Assembly: GCA_007922225.1 (NCBI GenBank)
Contig: ML680053.1
Span: forward strand, 9,200,870 to 9,264,869
Reading direction: 5' to 3'
Length of the DNA: 64,000 bases
Origin: Emydura subglobosa
Lineage: Eukaryota > Chordata > Testudines > Chelidae
Both the position numbers and the translations under genes were made by a program. The notes under the pieces are model-generated. The model was not told the origin of the DNA, ran no database searches, and saw only the letters and a program-made list of their open reading frames with translations. This document shows, in pieces, positions 23,770-35,965 of the stretch (its first letter is position 1; each line of letters starts with the position of its first letter).

Positions 23770-26397
23770 TATATCCCCAAAAGTTTCCAAACATGGCCCG
23801 AGAGTAACTGATGCAGAGACACCTGGCTGAGTCTGCAGACAGCCAGATAAAAAAGCTCTGAGAAGTATGAACTGCCCCATTCATCCCAATGAGGTAGTAA
23901 TTCTGAAGTCCACTGCTCTGGAGGGACTTCTACTGAAACCAAACTAATAGAGGGCTTTTCTCTGTTTTAAATACTTTGACATACTTACTCTATGTACCAG
24001 GCATTTTCTTTTCAACCAATGGCAGATTTCCTTAGATACAGTTCAGAGGATGAGCCAATTATCTATTAAGTTAAGTTATCTGTGCATACCACAGCCTTCC
24101 TTAGGTTTAATTCAGGACATGAGGTAGCAAGCTATAAAAATAATATGCATGTATAGTTAAATTCTACACAAACTCCCTTAGGTGCAGTTTAGGAGAAGAG
24201 ACAGTTAACTATGAAGATAACTGACCTGTGAACTTAGATGTCCTAAATGTGCAAGCTAATTTTCAATAGTACTGTATGCTGTAATTAATATCTTCTAAAG
24301 ATATATTGTATACCTCATGTAAATTACTTCAATGGATTCTTTATGGGATATGGACAGTGGTAAACAATATTGCAAAATACTTCACATCTGTATCTAATGT
24401 TGTAGAAAAAATAGTTTGATAATATAGTGTATGATCTAAGCAATAGTATGACATCCTGTAATTAAACATCATGTGATTACAGTGCTGAAGAAACTATACA
24501 GAATACATAAGAATGCATAAATATCAGGGTACAGATATGTTTTCAGTGCCACCTTGAAGTTGTCCTTTGATTGTGTAATTGTGCTACCTTGTGTCTCTTA
24601 ATCTTACAATCTACCTGTATGCAGAATAGCTCTTGGCTACGTAGATCAAGTCCATCCTGTTTTTTTATTTTTGTTTGGGTTTTTTTGCAGTTCTTTCATC
24701 TTCCCCAATATACTCATAAGTTGCACTTTGTTTCCTATCATTTATGCTTTCCATTTCCCATGCATTAATACAATGGAGCCCTATCTGGACTGAAAACCCT
24801 CCCTGAGAATTTTTCCTTTCAAATAACAATAATAAAAAAGTTTCCAATCTTTTTTTAAATGCATGAACACATTTCTTTTTGTCTTAGGTTCAATAAGAGC
24901 CTGTATTTTCAAAACATAAATTTGGGCCCAAATTTGACTTGACAGGATCCCTTTAAGGTTCTCAGAACTATTTCATTAGTAACACATGAGCCTCTTTTCA
25001 TCATGCCAACTCCCTAGAGATGTCAGGGATGCTGCAGTTGTGTACATTGAAACTGAAGACTCAAGTCTTCCTTTACTTTCTGCTGTGAGCTTGGTACAGC
25101 AGACTGTATTATTAAATTATTATTGTATTATTATTGTATTTTATAAAGTGCCTTGAGATATGCTGGCATGATAAAGCGACTATGCACTGAAATTGTTATG
25201 GCTGAATGCTGTTCCATCATCCACATTTCATTTGATTACTTCAGCAAATGAACAGGCTAGAGTGTTGATGTCAGCAGTCTCTCTAATATACCTGGCCAAA
25301 GCAATGAGAGAAACGTGTTTAGCCCAAAGAGCAGGGTGGGGGGAGTGAAAGGCAATGAATGGGCTCAGGACAAAGCTTAGAGTTACACACAGCAATAGCC
25401 CAAGAGGCAAATTCGCCTTGGCTTACACCAGCTTCTGCTGTCGTAAAGTAAAGAGCAAGAACCCTGTTGGTGCAAAGCCTGCTGGAGAGGGGTTGCAGTG
25501 GAACAAAGACCCAACTTCTCCTCCGTCAGTGGCCAGCACAATCTGAACTGTGGGACAAGGTGATGGCCAGGGTGGTGTTGAGATGTGCTTATTCCACCCA
25601 TGACCACTGCAGCCTCCATCTGTGTGGCTCCCAGGGAGCTGCTGGTGAAACTTAAAGGAGGGAGGGTATGGGCAACTCACACCTCCCTGTGCAGGGGGAC
25701 GGGGACAGGGACAGGGAGTTTACCTCAAATCTCTGGTAAAGAGCTCTAGATGATGAACTGTCATATACTAATCTCCTGGGTCAATAACACACATTAGTCA
25801 GAAATCCTAGGGCAGCAAAGATCTCTGCTCTGCACTTTGCTTCTTATAATCGCCATCAACTCCTTATGGCTTCTTTTTAAACATTGACCTATGAAGGGTC
25901 AATCAATGAGAGGTTCCCCTGGATGCTTTCATTTCTGTGAAGAGCCTGGGTTAGTTAATTTACTTTTATTGTTATTATTTTCAGACAATGGATCTATCAC
26001 ATGGTACCCACAGTATGCAAGTGCGGATAAAAGGAAAACGGAGAAACTCTGCTGAGTTTCTGCCAAAGACAGCATCAGTGATGTCATTAAAGGAGAAACA
26101 CTACAGTTTACATATACTTGCAGAACAGCTATGATGTTATAGTTAATGCTGAAGCCCAGTTGCCATCCGTCACCAGGCTGGTGGTCCCCTCATGGCCTCA
26201 GGACAACCCTACAATTGGTCCTTCAGTTCCTCAGTAAACTCAAAGAAGAGTCTTTTACAAGTCCAATAACAACAACCCTCCATAGTATCTGGTTTATTAG
26301 CTTAAAGTTAAAAGATAATCACAAAAATCTTCCCTCCAGTCAGGCACATGCTTAAATCTACCCAGGGAAAGTCCATCCCTATTCAGGACAGCACTTA
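23770..26397. other. DLG2 intron, no gene
   Basis: Besides the LINE tail at 25095-25195 no exon is visible. Overlapping frames at 25355-25680 on both strands have no recognisable domain. Confidence 0.45.
25095..25195 (+). repeat. LINE 3' tail, L3/L2 style
   Basis: TATTATTATTGTATTTTATA followed by AAGTGCCTTGAGATATGC and GATAAAGCGACTATG resembles the 3' end of L3/L2-type LINEs (AAGCGCTTTGAGAT...AAAGCGCTATAT). Confidence 0.5.
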
Positions 26398-27203
26398 GAA
26401 CCATAGAATATTAGGGTTGGAAGGGACCTCAGGAGGTCATCTAGTCCAACCTCCTGCTCAAAGCAAGACTAACCTCAGCTAAATCATCCCAGTCAGGGCT
26501 TTGTCAAGCTGAGCCTTAAAAACCTCTAAGGATGGAGATTCCACCACCTCTCTAGGTAACCCATTCCAGTGCTTCACCACTCTCCTAGTGGAAAAGGTTT
26601 TCCTAATATCCAACCTAGACCTCCCCCACTGCAACTTGAGACCATTGCTCCTTGTTCTGTTATCTGCCACCATTGAGAACAGCCTAGCTCCAATCTCCCT
26701 GGAACCCCTTCAGGTAGTTAAAGGCTGCTATCAAATCTCCCCTCATTCTTCTCTTCTACAGACTAAATAAGCCTAGTTCCCTCAGTCTCTCCTCTTAAGT
26801 CATGTGCTCCAGCCCTCTAATCATTTTCATTCCCCTCTGCTGGACTCTCTCCAATTTATCCACATCCTTCCTATAGTGGGGGCCCAAATCTGGACACAGT
26901 ACTCCAAATGTGGCCTCACCAGTGCCGAATAGAGAGAAATAATCACTTCCCTCGATCTGCTGACGCTTCTAGTAATGCAGCCCAATATGCTATTAGCCTT
27001 CTTGGCAACCAGGGCACACTGCGGACTCATATCCAGCTTCTTATCCACTGTAACCCCCAGGTCTTTTTCTGCAGAACTGCTGCCTAGCCCGTCAGTCCCC
27101 AGTCTGTAGCTGTGCATAGGATTCTTCTGTCCTAAGTACAGGACTCTGAACTTGTCCTTGTTGAACCTCATCAGATTTCTTTTGGCCCAAGACTCCAGTT
27201 TAT
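26398..27203 (-). repeat. CR1 LINE, 5'-truncated
   Basis: It starts at its 3' end with ACCATAGAATATTAGGGTTG and runs to TTGGCCCAAGACTCCAGTT. The minus strand encodes [43 protein letters not shown] and [10 protein letters not shown], the CR1 thumb and C-terminal region, with stops and a frameshift. The family is the same as at 36863. Confidence 0.93.
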
Positions 27204-27894
27204 AGGTATGTAACTGACTTCAAGCACACACTTAAGTCCTGTTGACATCCATGGGACTTAAGCATGTGTTTAAGTACTGTCGTTGGTGCATTTCTACCTT
27301 TAAAAAGAAAGTAATTTGAGTAAATTTAATGCTTCTTAGAAAGGTATCTTAGTTTATCCACAGATCATGTTCACCATGGACTGTAGTAAGGGCAGGCTTC
27401 CCAACATTGCCTCACCACTGTGCGTTAACCCTGCCCTGAAAAGACCACGCTTCTACATGGAAAGGAGTAGGTTAGTTTCAGTGTTGATTAAATCCTTGGC
27501 CTTTATGCTGAGACTTACAGATAGGTTGCAAACAGGGCCAACTGTATTATTTAAAGGGACCCTGTCAACTTGAAAAAAAAATTACACTTCCACCTGAAGA
27601 TTTTCTATCTAATATTGTCAAAAGTAACCCCTTAAGATAACTGTTATTAGAATGGATTCAATACTATTGTTCTCTCTGTTTCCAATTCTTATATTTTATA
27701 CATTTGACATCGCTTTGCAGTTCTCAATATCACTCTTGGTTTTGATGGTGCACGCCTTTTCCCAGGCCTTGCAGGAGGGAGTTCACCAGCAGCAGGGCTG
27801 AAATGGAAGAGGAAACAGGCAGGTAGTGTGCCCAGAGAGAAAGGAGTGAACCTGAGTTTCTTTGGATATATTGCACTCAGTGCTACTGCTGGAT

Positions 27895-28265
27895 GATATT
27901 TTTCAGCCTACATTTTTTTTTTGGCCAAAAAAATGCAGATTTGGGTCAACTGAAACATAAAATTTACCAAATTTTTTCAGTCGAAAAAAATGCAGAGAAA
28001 GTTGAAACGTTTCATTTTGAAATTACTTTTTGCTTTGAATTTTACTTTATTTTTTTTTTTTTTTTTTTGAAAAAAGGTCCAAACACAAAAATGAAACTAA
28101 ACCTTTATTTTTTTGTGTTGAACAAAATGTTTTGTTCAACCTGGAATGACATTTCAATATGCTCTAAAATTAGAAAAAAAATTCATTTTGTGTCAACTTG
28201 AAACAAATTTTTTCCTGATTTTTTGTTTCAGCTACTGAACCAAACAAATCATCTATTTGCACAGC
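27895..28265. repeat. AT-rich hairpin-forming interspersed repeat
   Basis: Alternating AAATTTTTTC, GAAACATAAAATTT, TTCATTTTGAAATTAC and TTTTGTGTTGAACAAAATG motifs, with a poly-T tract near 28049-28068, bounded by TTTTTCAGCC and CACAGCTCTAC. Several short inverse pairs suggest a foldback DNA element. A similar but shorter stretch follows the G tract at 1880-2060. Confidence 0.5.
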
Positions 28266-28721
28266 TCTACTCAGGGCTAACAAAAAGACTGCTGTAGACA
28301 TCAAGGGTGGAGCAGAAAAATCCTGACAGTAATTTCAGGACATGCTATTTTAAAGAGGGCTCCGAGACACATTGCTATGGGCTTCCACTCACTTTGTAGG
28401 CTTACTCTGAAAGACTAGAAGACCTGAGGCTAGCCAACCCTGATTACTAAAGAGATACACTTGGGTTAGATCAGGTATTTCCACTATAAAGAACAGCAGG
28501 AAGACATAGAGAAGGAGCTGGGGCAACTCAGGAAACTGCAGGGAGGCTCTTGCAGGGAAATCCCTGATATTGATACAAGAGATTTTTAAGGTGCTCTAGT
28601 CCATGTAAGGGATCAACATGAGACAGCATTTAGCCACACACCTGAAAAGCAGCAGGAGAAAGGGAGAAAACATCGTGGATTTGATCTGTTCTGATTTAAA
28701 TAATAAAGATGGTAACAGAAT

Positions 28722-28772
28722 CATAATAGAATAGAATAGAAATGAATAGAATGAATAGAAATATAGATAGTT
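28722..28772 (+). repeat. Imperfect ATAGA/GAATA microsatellite
   Basis: Repeated AATAGAATAGAATAGAAATG-like units, interrupted. Confidence 0.85.
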
Positions 28773-28806
28773 TTAAGTTTAAAGCTTTTGATAAGTAGTA
28801 AACAAT

Positions 28807-29520
28807 TGTAGCGTAGAGCAAGTGTAGCTAGAAATCCAAAATGGTGGCCAATGATGTCATTGCTAAGAGAAAGAAACAAAGTGGAGGTATTAAGGAATTG
28901 ACCAATAGCAGAAAGGTAGGCTAAGGTGAAAAAAAGCTCACTCCTAGTACCTGTGGAGAAGGGTCAGTCGGTAAGAAGGAGAATTCAAGTTTGAAGTAGA
29001 CAAATGAAGCTAAATACCGTATGAGATAGCTGATTGGTTGAAAATGATATCACCTCAAAGGAGGATCTGAAGGAGGTCCAAGCTTGAAGCAAACAACTAA
29101 AGCTAATTAGCATACTGGCAATTGATTGGTCAAAAATGATATCACCCTTGGGTGAGAAAGATGCTGTTGATTGATTGACATTAAGAAAGCAACCAATCAG
29201 AAAGGTTCAGAAAAGGTCAAAAAGGTATATAAGGCAGAGAACTCACATGCTTGAGTGTGGGTGATAGTGGATCGAGAAGTAGCAGGAGAAACATCTGAAG
29301 AACATTGCAGCAGCCGCCATAGTAGCAACCAAAAGAATAGACAAAGCAGAAGGACCCATAGACGGGACAGAGGGATTTAAGAAGAAGAAGAAGGAGAGTA
29401 AGTATAACTCTTCAAAATATAAGAAATGCATGCATATGATTGTAAATAAAGCTGGATGCTTGAGCTCGAATGATCTCTAACCCCACCCATTCTATGATTG
29501 CCTGATCAACACTCAGAGAA
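28807..29520 (+). mobile_element. Probable solo LTR of an endogenous retroelement
   Basis: Promoter architecture of an LTR on the plus strand. An imperfect enhancer repeat occurs twice (28986-29054 and 29079-29146), each ending TGATTGGT..AAAATGATATCACC. Inverted CCAAT boxes are followed by TATATAA at 29226-29232, and a polyadenylation signal AATAAA at 29445-29450 lies about 215 bases downstream. A start at TGTAGCG (28807) is proposed, but neither the exact ends nor a target duplication could be fixed, and no internal retroviral genes flank it. Confidence 0.55.
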
Positions 29521-30189
29521 TGTTAGTTAGTTTGTAGTAGTATTAGTAGGTGTTCTATTGTAATGTCACTGTATACTTACGTATAAGGGAATTATATGTT
29601 ACTTCGTAATAAATTGGGCATACTAATGTAACATATTAAGCTTTATACATAGGTATGCAGGATTTCTTTGTTATATTTTGCAACATTGTATGTTTATTAT
29701 GCCACACCGCAATTAAATATTCATAACATTGTAATATGTACTAAGGATGTGTTACACTGTGTTGTGAGAGTTGCAATTTTATGGTTTATTTCATATTTGA
29801 TTAGATTATGACATTCTGTATTGTCCCAAGCAGCTTATTTCATTTCATTATATTGTACTGATTTTCGATTTAAAATCCAATTGTACTAAAATTAGTATTT
29901 TAATAAAGAGATATTTTATTTTAGAAGAAATTACTGTCTAAGTGTCAATGCTTTGAGCAGATGGCTGTATCTGTGTCCTCTCAAGGGTAAACCTAGGCAG
30001 GCAGGTCTTATTTCTTCAATGATTTAAATAGAAACCCCTGATAAACCCTGTAAATCTCTTAGGGCAGACCACTTTTGGTTACCTGCTTATAGAAGTAAGG
30101 CTTGGATTGGTTCATTAGTATACCCAAGCAATTATAGGATCTTGTGGGTCTGAAGATTTAGGGTAACAATATCAAGGGCATTTGCAGGT

Positions 30190-30565
30190 TTGAGCCCAAT
30201 GAGCAGAGTGGTTTCTTGTGGGAAACCCTGACTGGGTTTGGGCCCGGAGGGCAGAGCCAAAAGGCTGAGCTGCAGCTTGGACAGTTGGGAGGACTAGCTG
30301 TGAGAATAGAAGAAGAGACCAGAAGAAGAATTCCAGTTGTGATAAAAGATGCCAGAGCTTCTTGCAGAATATGTGCTTTTGCGTTGCAGTGATTGACTTT
30401 GTTTTGGGACCCAAAGGACTGTTTTGAACTGTTTCTGTTATTAAGCCAGCCCCAGGCAACGGTGGTGTTAATTGGGCCCTGAAGCGAGGGAGAAACAGAG
30501 GCAGGGTGCCACAGAGTGACCTCTGCCCATGAGGGGGTACTCAAGAGGCAGCCAGCCCTGTTACA
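30190..30565 (+). repeat. LTR-like fragment, Gypsy style
   Basis: GC-richer than its surroundings. It contains GACTTTGTTTTGGGACCC, CCCAGGCAACGGTGGTG and GGGTGCCACAGAGTGACC, and ends GCCAGCCCTGTTACA, resembling the 3' half of turtle-type Gypsy LTRs that end in TGTNACA. The 5' half was not located. The 128-residue minus-strand frame here is not a gene. Confidence 0.4.
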
Positions 30566-30569
30566 GGGT

Positions 30570-33165
30570 TTTATCAGAAACTTTACTTAAAAAAAACACA
30601 ACAGTATCAAACAAGCCAGGATGGACAGCATCCTTCTAAACTGGAAGACTATGATGCACTTCCTGTCCTCATCTTAACTTTTGACTCTGTGATTATATTC
30701 AGAACACTTCCCAACTGAACCGTGCAGCAGAGAATCCCTGATATTTGGTATGAAATATAAATGTTTGTTTGTTCCTTCTAGAACAGTAATTCTGGACTGA
30801 TAGCTAAATATAAATGGAATATGAATGTCTGCTGAAAAACTACACTACCAATGACTTTTAGAGTCAGTTTTATGCCAATTAGTAATGCAGGTGTAGGAAC
30901 AAAGGTTTCAGAGGAATTATGCCCATATGTTATTTGCAGATGCTCCCTTAAAAGGTGCATCAAAGCACATTTCAATCATTCTGAAGTGAGTGAACTTAAA
31001 GCAAAATACTGACTCACAAAACAATTTTGAAAATATACTGCAACTCACTAAAATAAAAATGGGAATTAGTTGACACGCAGAACCATCTCCTATTTAAGGC
31101 TCTTTTTCTAAGTAGAATGGGTTTTTGTTGCCTGTAAATTTTATATCACAAATGTAGGCAGTGAAGGGCCACGCATTGCCGCTCCAGCAGTATTAATAGT
31201 CTCATTGACATCATAAAAGTTATGCGTTGCATTGAGGAAAGTAGATGGCTCAATGTGTTTTCAGATGTTTCCATCTAACCTCATTTAGTTAAACATTTAT
31301 ATGACACTTTCATCACCGTGGAATCTGAGCTGCTAAATTTTTACTTTCATAAACAATGTGTTCGATCACTCTAAGAACGTGGTAGAAGGGGAGTAGCATA
31401 TAACCCCTTGTGACTTCAAGTTCCTGTGCAGTGAGCAAGTGTAAACCATCTACTAGCGATGGAGAGGGCAGGTGAGTGGGTGTTTGGGTGAGGCACTGAG
31501 AGGGCCATGACCCTTCCCCAGTATGCACTAGGATGCCTGCTACATCTTTTAAAAGGGCTAAACATGCTCATAATTAGTCTCTGGTAGTTTCTGGCCAGGA
31601 GTTTTGTGGCACAGATATTGAAGGTCCTGGTAGCTCATTATATCTTGCTATGAAGTCAGAGCTATTAGTCCATCACTCTCAGAAGAAGCTGCTAAATGCT
31701 TAAAGGTTCTCTTTGACCATTATTATATTTACAAATAAAAACAACAGTTCTAGGCTTCATTTATACTTCCTGTGAGACTGAGCACCTGAAAGGATGGTAG
31801 GAAGTGCACAGCGCGATCAACAGTACTGATACTGCATTATGCTGTATAACAATGCCTCTACCTGCTCCTAGGTTAAGTAACTTGGCCAATGACACATCGA
31901 GAAACAGTAGAAGAGCCAGGAATAGGACCTTCGACCTGATCATCCAATTAACTGGATGCATATATCTCCCACTGAAGTGAATAGAGCCTCAGCAGTCCTC
32001 GCTCTCTCTCAGGCCCATGCTCAAATCTTCTGATCCTATCCCTTTTACATCACTGCATGGAGAAGAAACAGTTTGCTCTATGGATAAAAATTAAACACAG
32101 AGGTGCTGTTTATTCTAGTATACAAAACCATGAATTGTCTTCCCTAAGCAAATCACCTGTCTAAATTCCATTGAAAACGCTAATCCTTCCTTCAAAGACA
32201 AAGTGGTTACCTTTCAACTGTGATGAGAGATTGAGAAAATTGTTAATTACTGGACATTTAAAAGAGGTAAACCATCTAGAAAAGCATGATCTAGTTCTAC
32301 CTGTGCTCTAACTCAAGCTTCCCAGAAGCTTATAAAATGTAACATACAGTTTATAGTTAGTTCTCACACTAAACAAGTTATTTCTAATACCACTAGGTGT
32401 CTAACAATTGCCTTATGCTGAGACAACAAAACATATTTTTGTTCTGGGAAAAAACATCATGTATTTGTGAGAGTGTTATTGGTGGCTTGTTCCATTTATA
32501 TACCAGAATTCACATGGTAAATTAGTGTGGAAGAACATACTCTGCAATGACAACAGTTGAGTGTTTGCACCAGATTGTATTTTAAAAAATCCTTACTGTT
32601 CAGTGAGATGGGCCTAAACCAAATATCCCCAAACTTAGAATCTGGATCCATACTCAAGCTTGTTAGTTGGGCTCATTTGTAAAATAGTCGTGGTCATGGG
32701 AAAATCCTGAGTGTAACCAAACCAACACAACAGAAACTTATCAGATGACACACTAGGGCTCAGTCCAACTCCTATTAAAGTCAATGAAAGGGTTCCCACT
32801 TCAGCCACCTTTGAGGTGGAATCTAACACACAAGAAACACTACATAATGGAAGTGAAAGAGAACACTATAGCCAGTTGACACTACAGGTGGAAATTGCAG
32901 TGGTGAAATAGAAAGTAATTTTCTGAACTGGAATTTGTTCAGGACATTGGACACTTTGCTCTTGTGAAAAATGTCATAAGATCTTTAATGCCCAAAATTA
33001 AACAGGAACAACACTGAAAGATGGCATTGCCAGCAGCAGAATCCTACCTAATGCCATGCTGAGGAATTTCAGATGGAAGACTACCTATCAATTGCCAATA
33101 CATCCTGCAGCAAACTAATATTCCCTGCCAAGCTCCCATCCAAGTAGTGATCAGGTTCAATTCTT
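30570..33165. other. DLG2 intron, no gene
   Basis: No exon found. A MIR-like reverse fragment may lie at about 31870-31945 (TTAAGTAACTTGGCCAATGA...AGAGCCAGGAATAGGACC). Confidence 0.4.
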
Positions 33166-33169
33166 CTTA

Positions 33170-33467
33170 GGCCATGTCTACATTACAGACTTTACAGCAC
33201 CACAGCTGTACCGCTGCAGCTGCATGGCTGCAAGGTTTCTTGCATAGCCACTCTATGTTGGTGGGAAAGAATTCTGCCACAGACATAATTAAACCACCTC
33301 TAATGAGGGGTGGTAGCTATGTTGGCGGGAAAATGTCTCCCATAGACATAGCACTGTCCACACCAGCTCTTTTGTCGGTGAAACTTATGTCAGGTCAGGG
33401 GTGTGTTTTTTTCACACCCTTGACCAACAAAAGTTTTGCCGGCAAAAGTGCTAGTGTAGACAAAGCC
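33170..33467. mobile_element. Harbinger-type MITE 1
   Basis: 298-bp element with terminal inverted repeats GGCCATGTCTACATT and, inverted at the right end, GGCTTTGTCTACACT. It is flanked by TTA at 33167-33169 and TTA at 33468-33470, the 3-bp duplication expected for PIF/Harbinger. The interior has CAGCACCACAGCTGTACCGC and GGCGGGAAAATGTCTCCC. No transposase. Confidence 0.82.
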
Positions 33468-33603
33468 TTAGTTTATGCGCTCTGACAGGATCACAGCAGT
33501 CTGTTATAGCTGCATGATAAACAGATAACTCATGCTTCCACGTTTACACTGCTTTCTTCCAGAACAACCTAGTGACTGGTGCTTACATACTGTTCTTGTT
33601 GTA

Positions 33604-33975
33604 CGCAGAGTTGTGTAGCCATGTTGGTCCCAGGATGTTAGAGAGACAAGGTGGGAGGGGTAAATATCTTTTATTGGGCAAACTTCTGTTAGTGAGAGAG
33701 AGAAGCTTTTGAGCTTTACCAAAGGTCTTCTTCAGGTCTGGGAAACTAACTCAAAGGGTCATTGCAAAATACAAGACTTGAACAGACTGTTTAGCACATG
33801 TAAACATATATTTCAAGGGATCATTCAAGGTGAAATGACCTATTAACAGTTGTCTTCGCAGACCTGAAGAAGAGCTCTGTAAGCGTGAAAGGTTGTCTCT
33901 CTCACCAGCAGAAGTAGGTCCAGTAAAAGATATTACCTCACCCACATCACCCAACCCCATTGTCTTTCTAACACT
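33604..33975. mobile_element. Long inverted-repeat DNA element
   Basis: The left arm (about 33604-33745) contains GTTGTGTAGCCATGTTGGTC, ATCTTTTATTGGGCAAAC and GGTCTTCTTCAGGTCTGG. The right arm (about 33855-33975) is its inverse: CAGACCTGAAGAAGAGCTCT, CACCAGCAGAAGTAGG, GTAAAAGATATTACCTCACC. The centre of about 110 bases is unique. Non-autonomous foldback element; a solitary arm is at 14625-14752. Confidence 0.7.
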
Positions 33976-34100
33976 ACACTTGTGGCAGCTAGGGAAAACT
34001 TAAAGCAGATTAGGCACAGACATGGGGCAGGCAGATTGCTCCTAGACAAAATAGTTTCCAGTTCCTGGGGAGTACAACTGCAAGATGCTCCTTTTTCTAA

Positions 34101-34396
34101 GGTCATGTCTACACTACCACTTATGACGACAAAACTTATGCCACTCAGGGGGAGTGAAAAAATCACCCCCCTGAGTGACATAAGTTTTGCCGGCATAAGT
34201 GGCAGTGTGCACAGCGCTATGTTGGTGGGAGAAGGTCTCCCGCTAACATACTAACACCGCTCGTGCAGGTGGTTTTATGATGTCGGCAGGAGAGCTCTCT
34301 CCCGAGGGCACAGTGCGGCTTCTCCAGCACTCTTACAGCAGCGCAGCTGCATTGGTACAGCTGTGCCACTGTAAGCTCGCTAATGTAGACCTGGCC
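34101..34396. mobile_element. Harbinger-type MITE 2
   Basis: 296 bp, ends GGTCATGTCTACACT and inverted GGCCAGGTCTACATT, flanked by TAA at 34098-34100 and TAA at 34397-34399. The interior carries CTCAGGGGGAGTGAAAAA against its inverse, giving a nested hairpin around 34144-34175. Confidence 0.85.
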
Positions 34397-34530
34397 TAAG
34401 ACAGCAGTCAGAATCCAACCGGTGTTCCAATTTATTGCAGGATTTAGTTCTCATTCTAATGACAGTAGTAAGAGTTCTCAGCACAATATTACACTGGCAG
34501 CCACTCCCAGTGAGGATTAAAACAGACCTA

Positions 34531-34788
34531 GGCTACGCCTACACTGACAGCGGCAAAGTTGCCGCTGTCAGATCAATTTCTCTGGATCGACTGAGTGGTC
34601 AGTGCAGACCCGCTCGGTCGATCCAGAAATCGATGTACTAAGACTACCTTCGCAAGTGGCGCAGTGCAGTGAAGATGGCGTGCAGAAGAGGAGCCCAGAA
34701 GTCGACGGGAGTTACGCAAGTTTTTTGCGTCGATTGCATAACTCCCGTCGATTGCCGCCGAATCCCAGAGGTAAGTGTAGACAGGGTC
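34531..34788. mobile_element. Harbinger-type MITE 3, different subfamily
   Basis: 258 bp, ends GGCTACGCCTACACT and inverted GACCCTGTCTACACT, flanked by CTA on both sides (34528-34530, 34789-34791). Internal hairpins: CAGCGGCAAAG/TTGCCGCTG, GGATCGAC/GTCGATCC, and GACGGGAGTTACGCAA against TTGCATAACTCCCGTC. GC-rich and CpG-rich compared with surrounding intron. Confidence 0.75.
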
Positions 34789-35097
34789 CTAGAGGGACTG
34801 TTGCAGAGCAGGGAGAAGTCCATGCAGTTAGGATATGGGTGTAGAAGTCTGACTGAGAAAGGGAACAAAGAGGTTTAATTCAGTTCCAGTGCCTACACCA
34901 CCTTCACTAAATCTCCTACACCTGGCCCTTGTGGGTAGATTCACATTGCTTAATTTGTTTTCAACCTCTGTTCTATTTAGTAATTCATCCCACTTGTAAT
35001 CCTACACATTTTAATGTTTGACATTTCCATTATCCTTCACTAAACATCTATTGCTATTCTTTTAATGCCAAATTTAGAAGAAGAAAAAAAAGTATTG

Positions 35098-35113
35098 TCT
35101 CTCTCTCTCTCTC
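35098..35113 (+). repeat. (TC)n microsatellite
   Basis: Eight CT units followed by GCACACACC. Confidence 0.9.
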
Positions 35114-35371
35114 GCACACACCTGTTAATCCACAGCTGGTATCCATTGCCTCATTATCAGAAGGAAATTAACACTATGGAGGGCGTTCAGGGAAATGCAA
35201 AAAAAGAACGGTGAAAGAAGCAACTGGATGGAAGCGACCAGGAAAGATCAATGGTTGTAATGAATGGCAATTCTTATTCACTTGGATTAGTGTAATCTGT
35301 GTGGGTGAGAGAGTGAGTGAGATCAGTGCCTGATTTGCAGAGGATATAAACCTGTTACAAACCTGGCTAGA

Positions 35372-35440
35372 GAGCTTTGGCTCAGTAGCTTGTGCTTTTG
35401 GTGAGGAGAGCCCTAGTTCAATCCCATATTGACCAACATG
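35372..35440 (+). repeat. tRNA-like SINE head
   Basis: GAGCTTTGGCTCAGTAGCTT has an A-box form and AGTTCAATCCC a B-box form, spaced as in a tRNA-derived polymerase III promoter. It lacks tRNA pairing throughout, so it is not a tRNA gene. Confidence 0.5.
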
Positions 35441-35581
35441 GCAGGCATCTTACGTTAGCACGTACTGATGCAGACTGTCTCACTAGCTAATCACGAACAT
35501 GCTCAACCCAGACAGTAAGGGTTGCATAACTGGACCTAAGAGAGAAATGTGAATTTGTTTGGCTAACTTATGACTAAAGTT

Positions 35582-35965
35582 AAGATTCTATCATGGGTAA
35601 TTTTAGTAAAAGTCAGGGACGGGTCGCGGGGCAATAAACAAAAATTCATGGAAACCTGTGCCCTGTCCCTGACTTTTTACTAAAATACCCTGGGAGAGCA
35701 TTGCCAGGGCTTGCAGGCACTCCAGCCCCACTGCTACTTTTGTGGCAGGACTGACTGCAGCTGCTCCATCCCCCGTGGGGCTGACAAGACCCTGGCTGCT
35801 GTTCCGGTGGGCCAGGAGCTGCTGCTCCGGTGGCCCTGAGGCAGGCCGGCAGTCAGCTGGTCCAGCAGCCGCTGCTCTAACAGCTCCAGCCCTGTCCCAG
35901 AAGAAGTCTTGGAGGTCCTGGAAAGTCCTGGAATCTGTGACCTCCATGTCAGAATCGTATCCTTA
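35582..35965. mobile_element. Inverted-repeat DNA element with strong terminal hairpin
   Basis: TTTTAGTAAAAGTCAGGGAC (about 35602) pairs with GTCCCTGACTTTTTACTAAAA (about 35668, one extra T), forming a near-perfect stem around AATAAACAAAAATTC. The outer ends AAGATTCTATCATGG and inverted AAGGATACGATTCTGACATGG suggest degraded terminal repeats. The interior is GC-rich (CTGCTGCTCCGGTGG). The 114-residue frame here is not a gene. Confidence 0.6.

Noticed and set aside
30158..30544. 128-residue and 95-residue minus-strand frames
   Set aside because: Antisense of an LTR-like fragment; composition explained by its GC content.
33604..33975. CRISPR-like repeats
   Set aside because: The repetition is one inverted pair of long arms, not direct repeats with spacers; the DNA is vertebrate intron.
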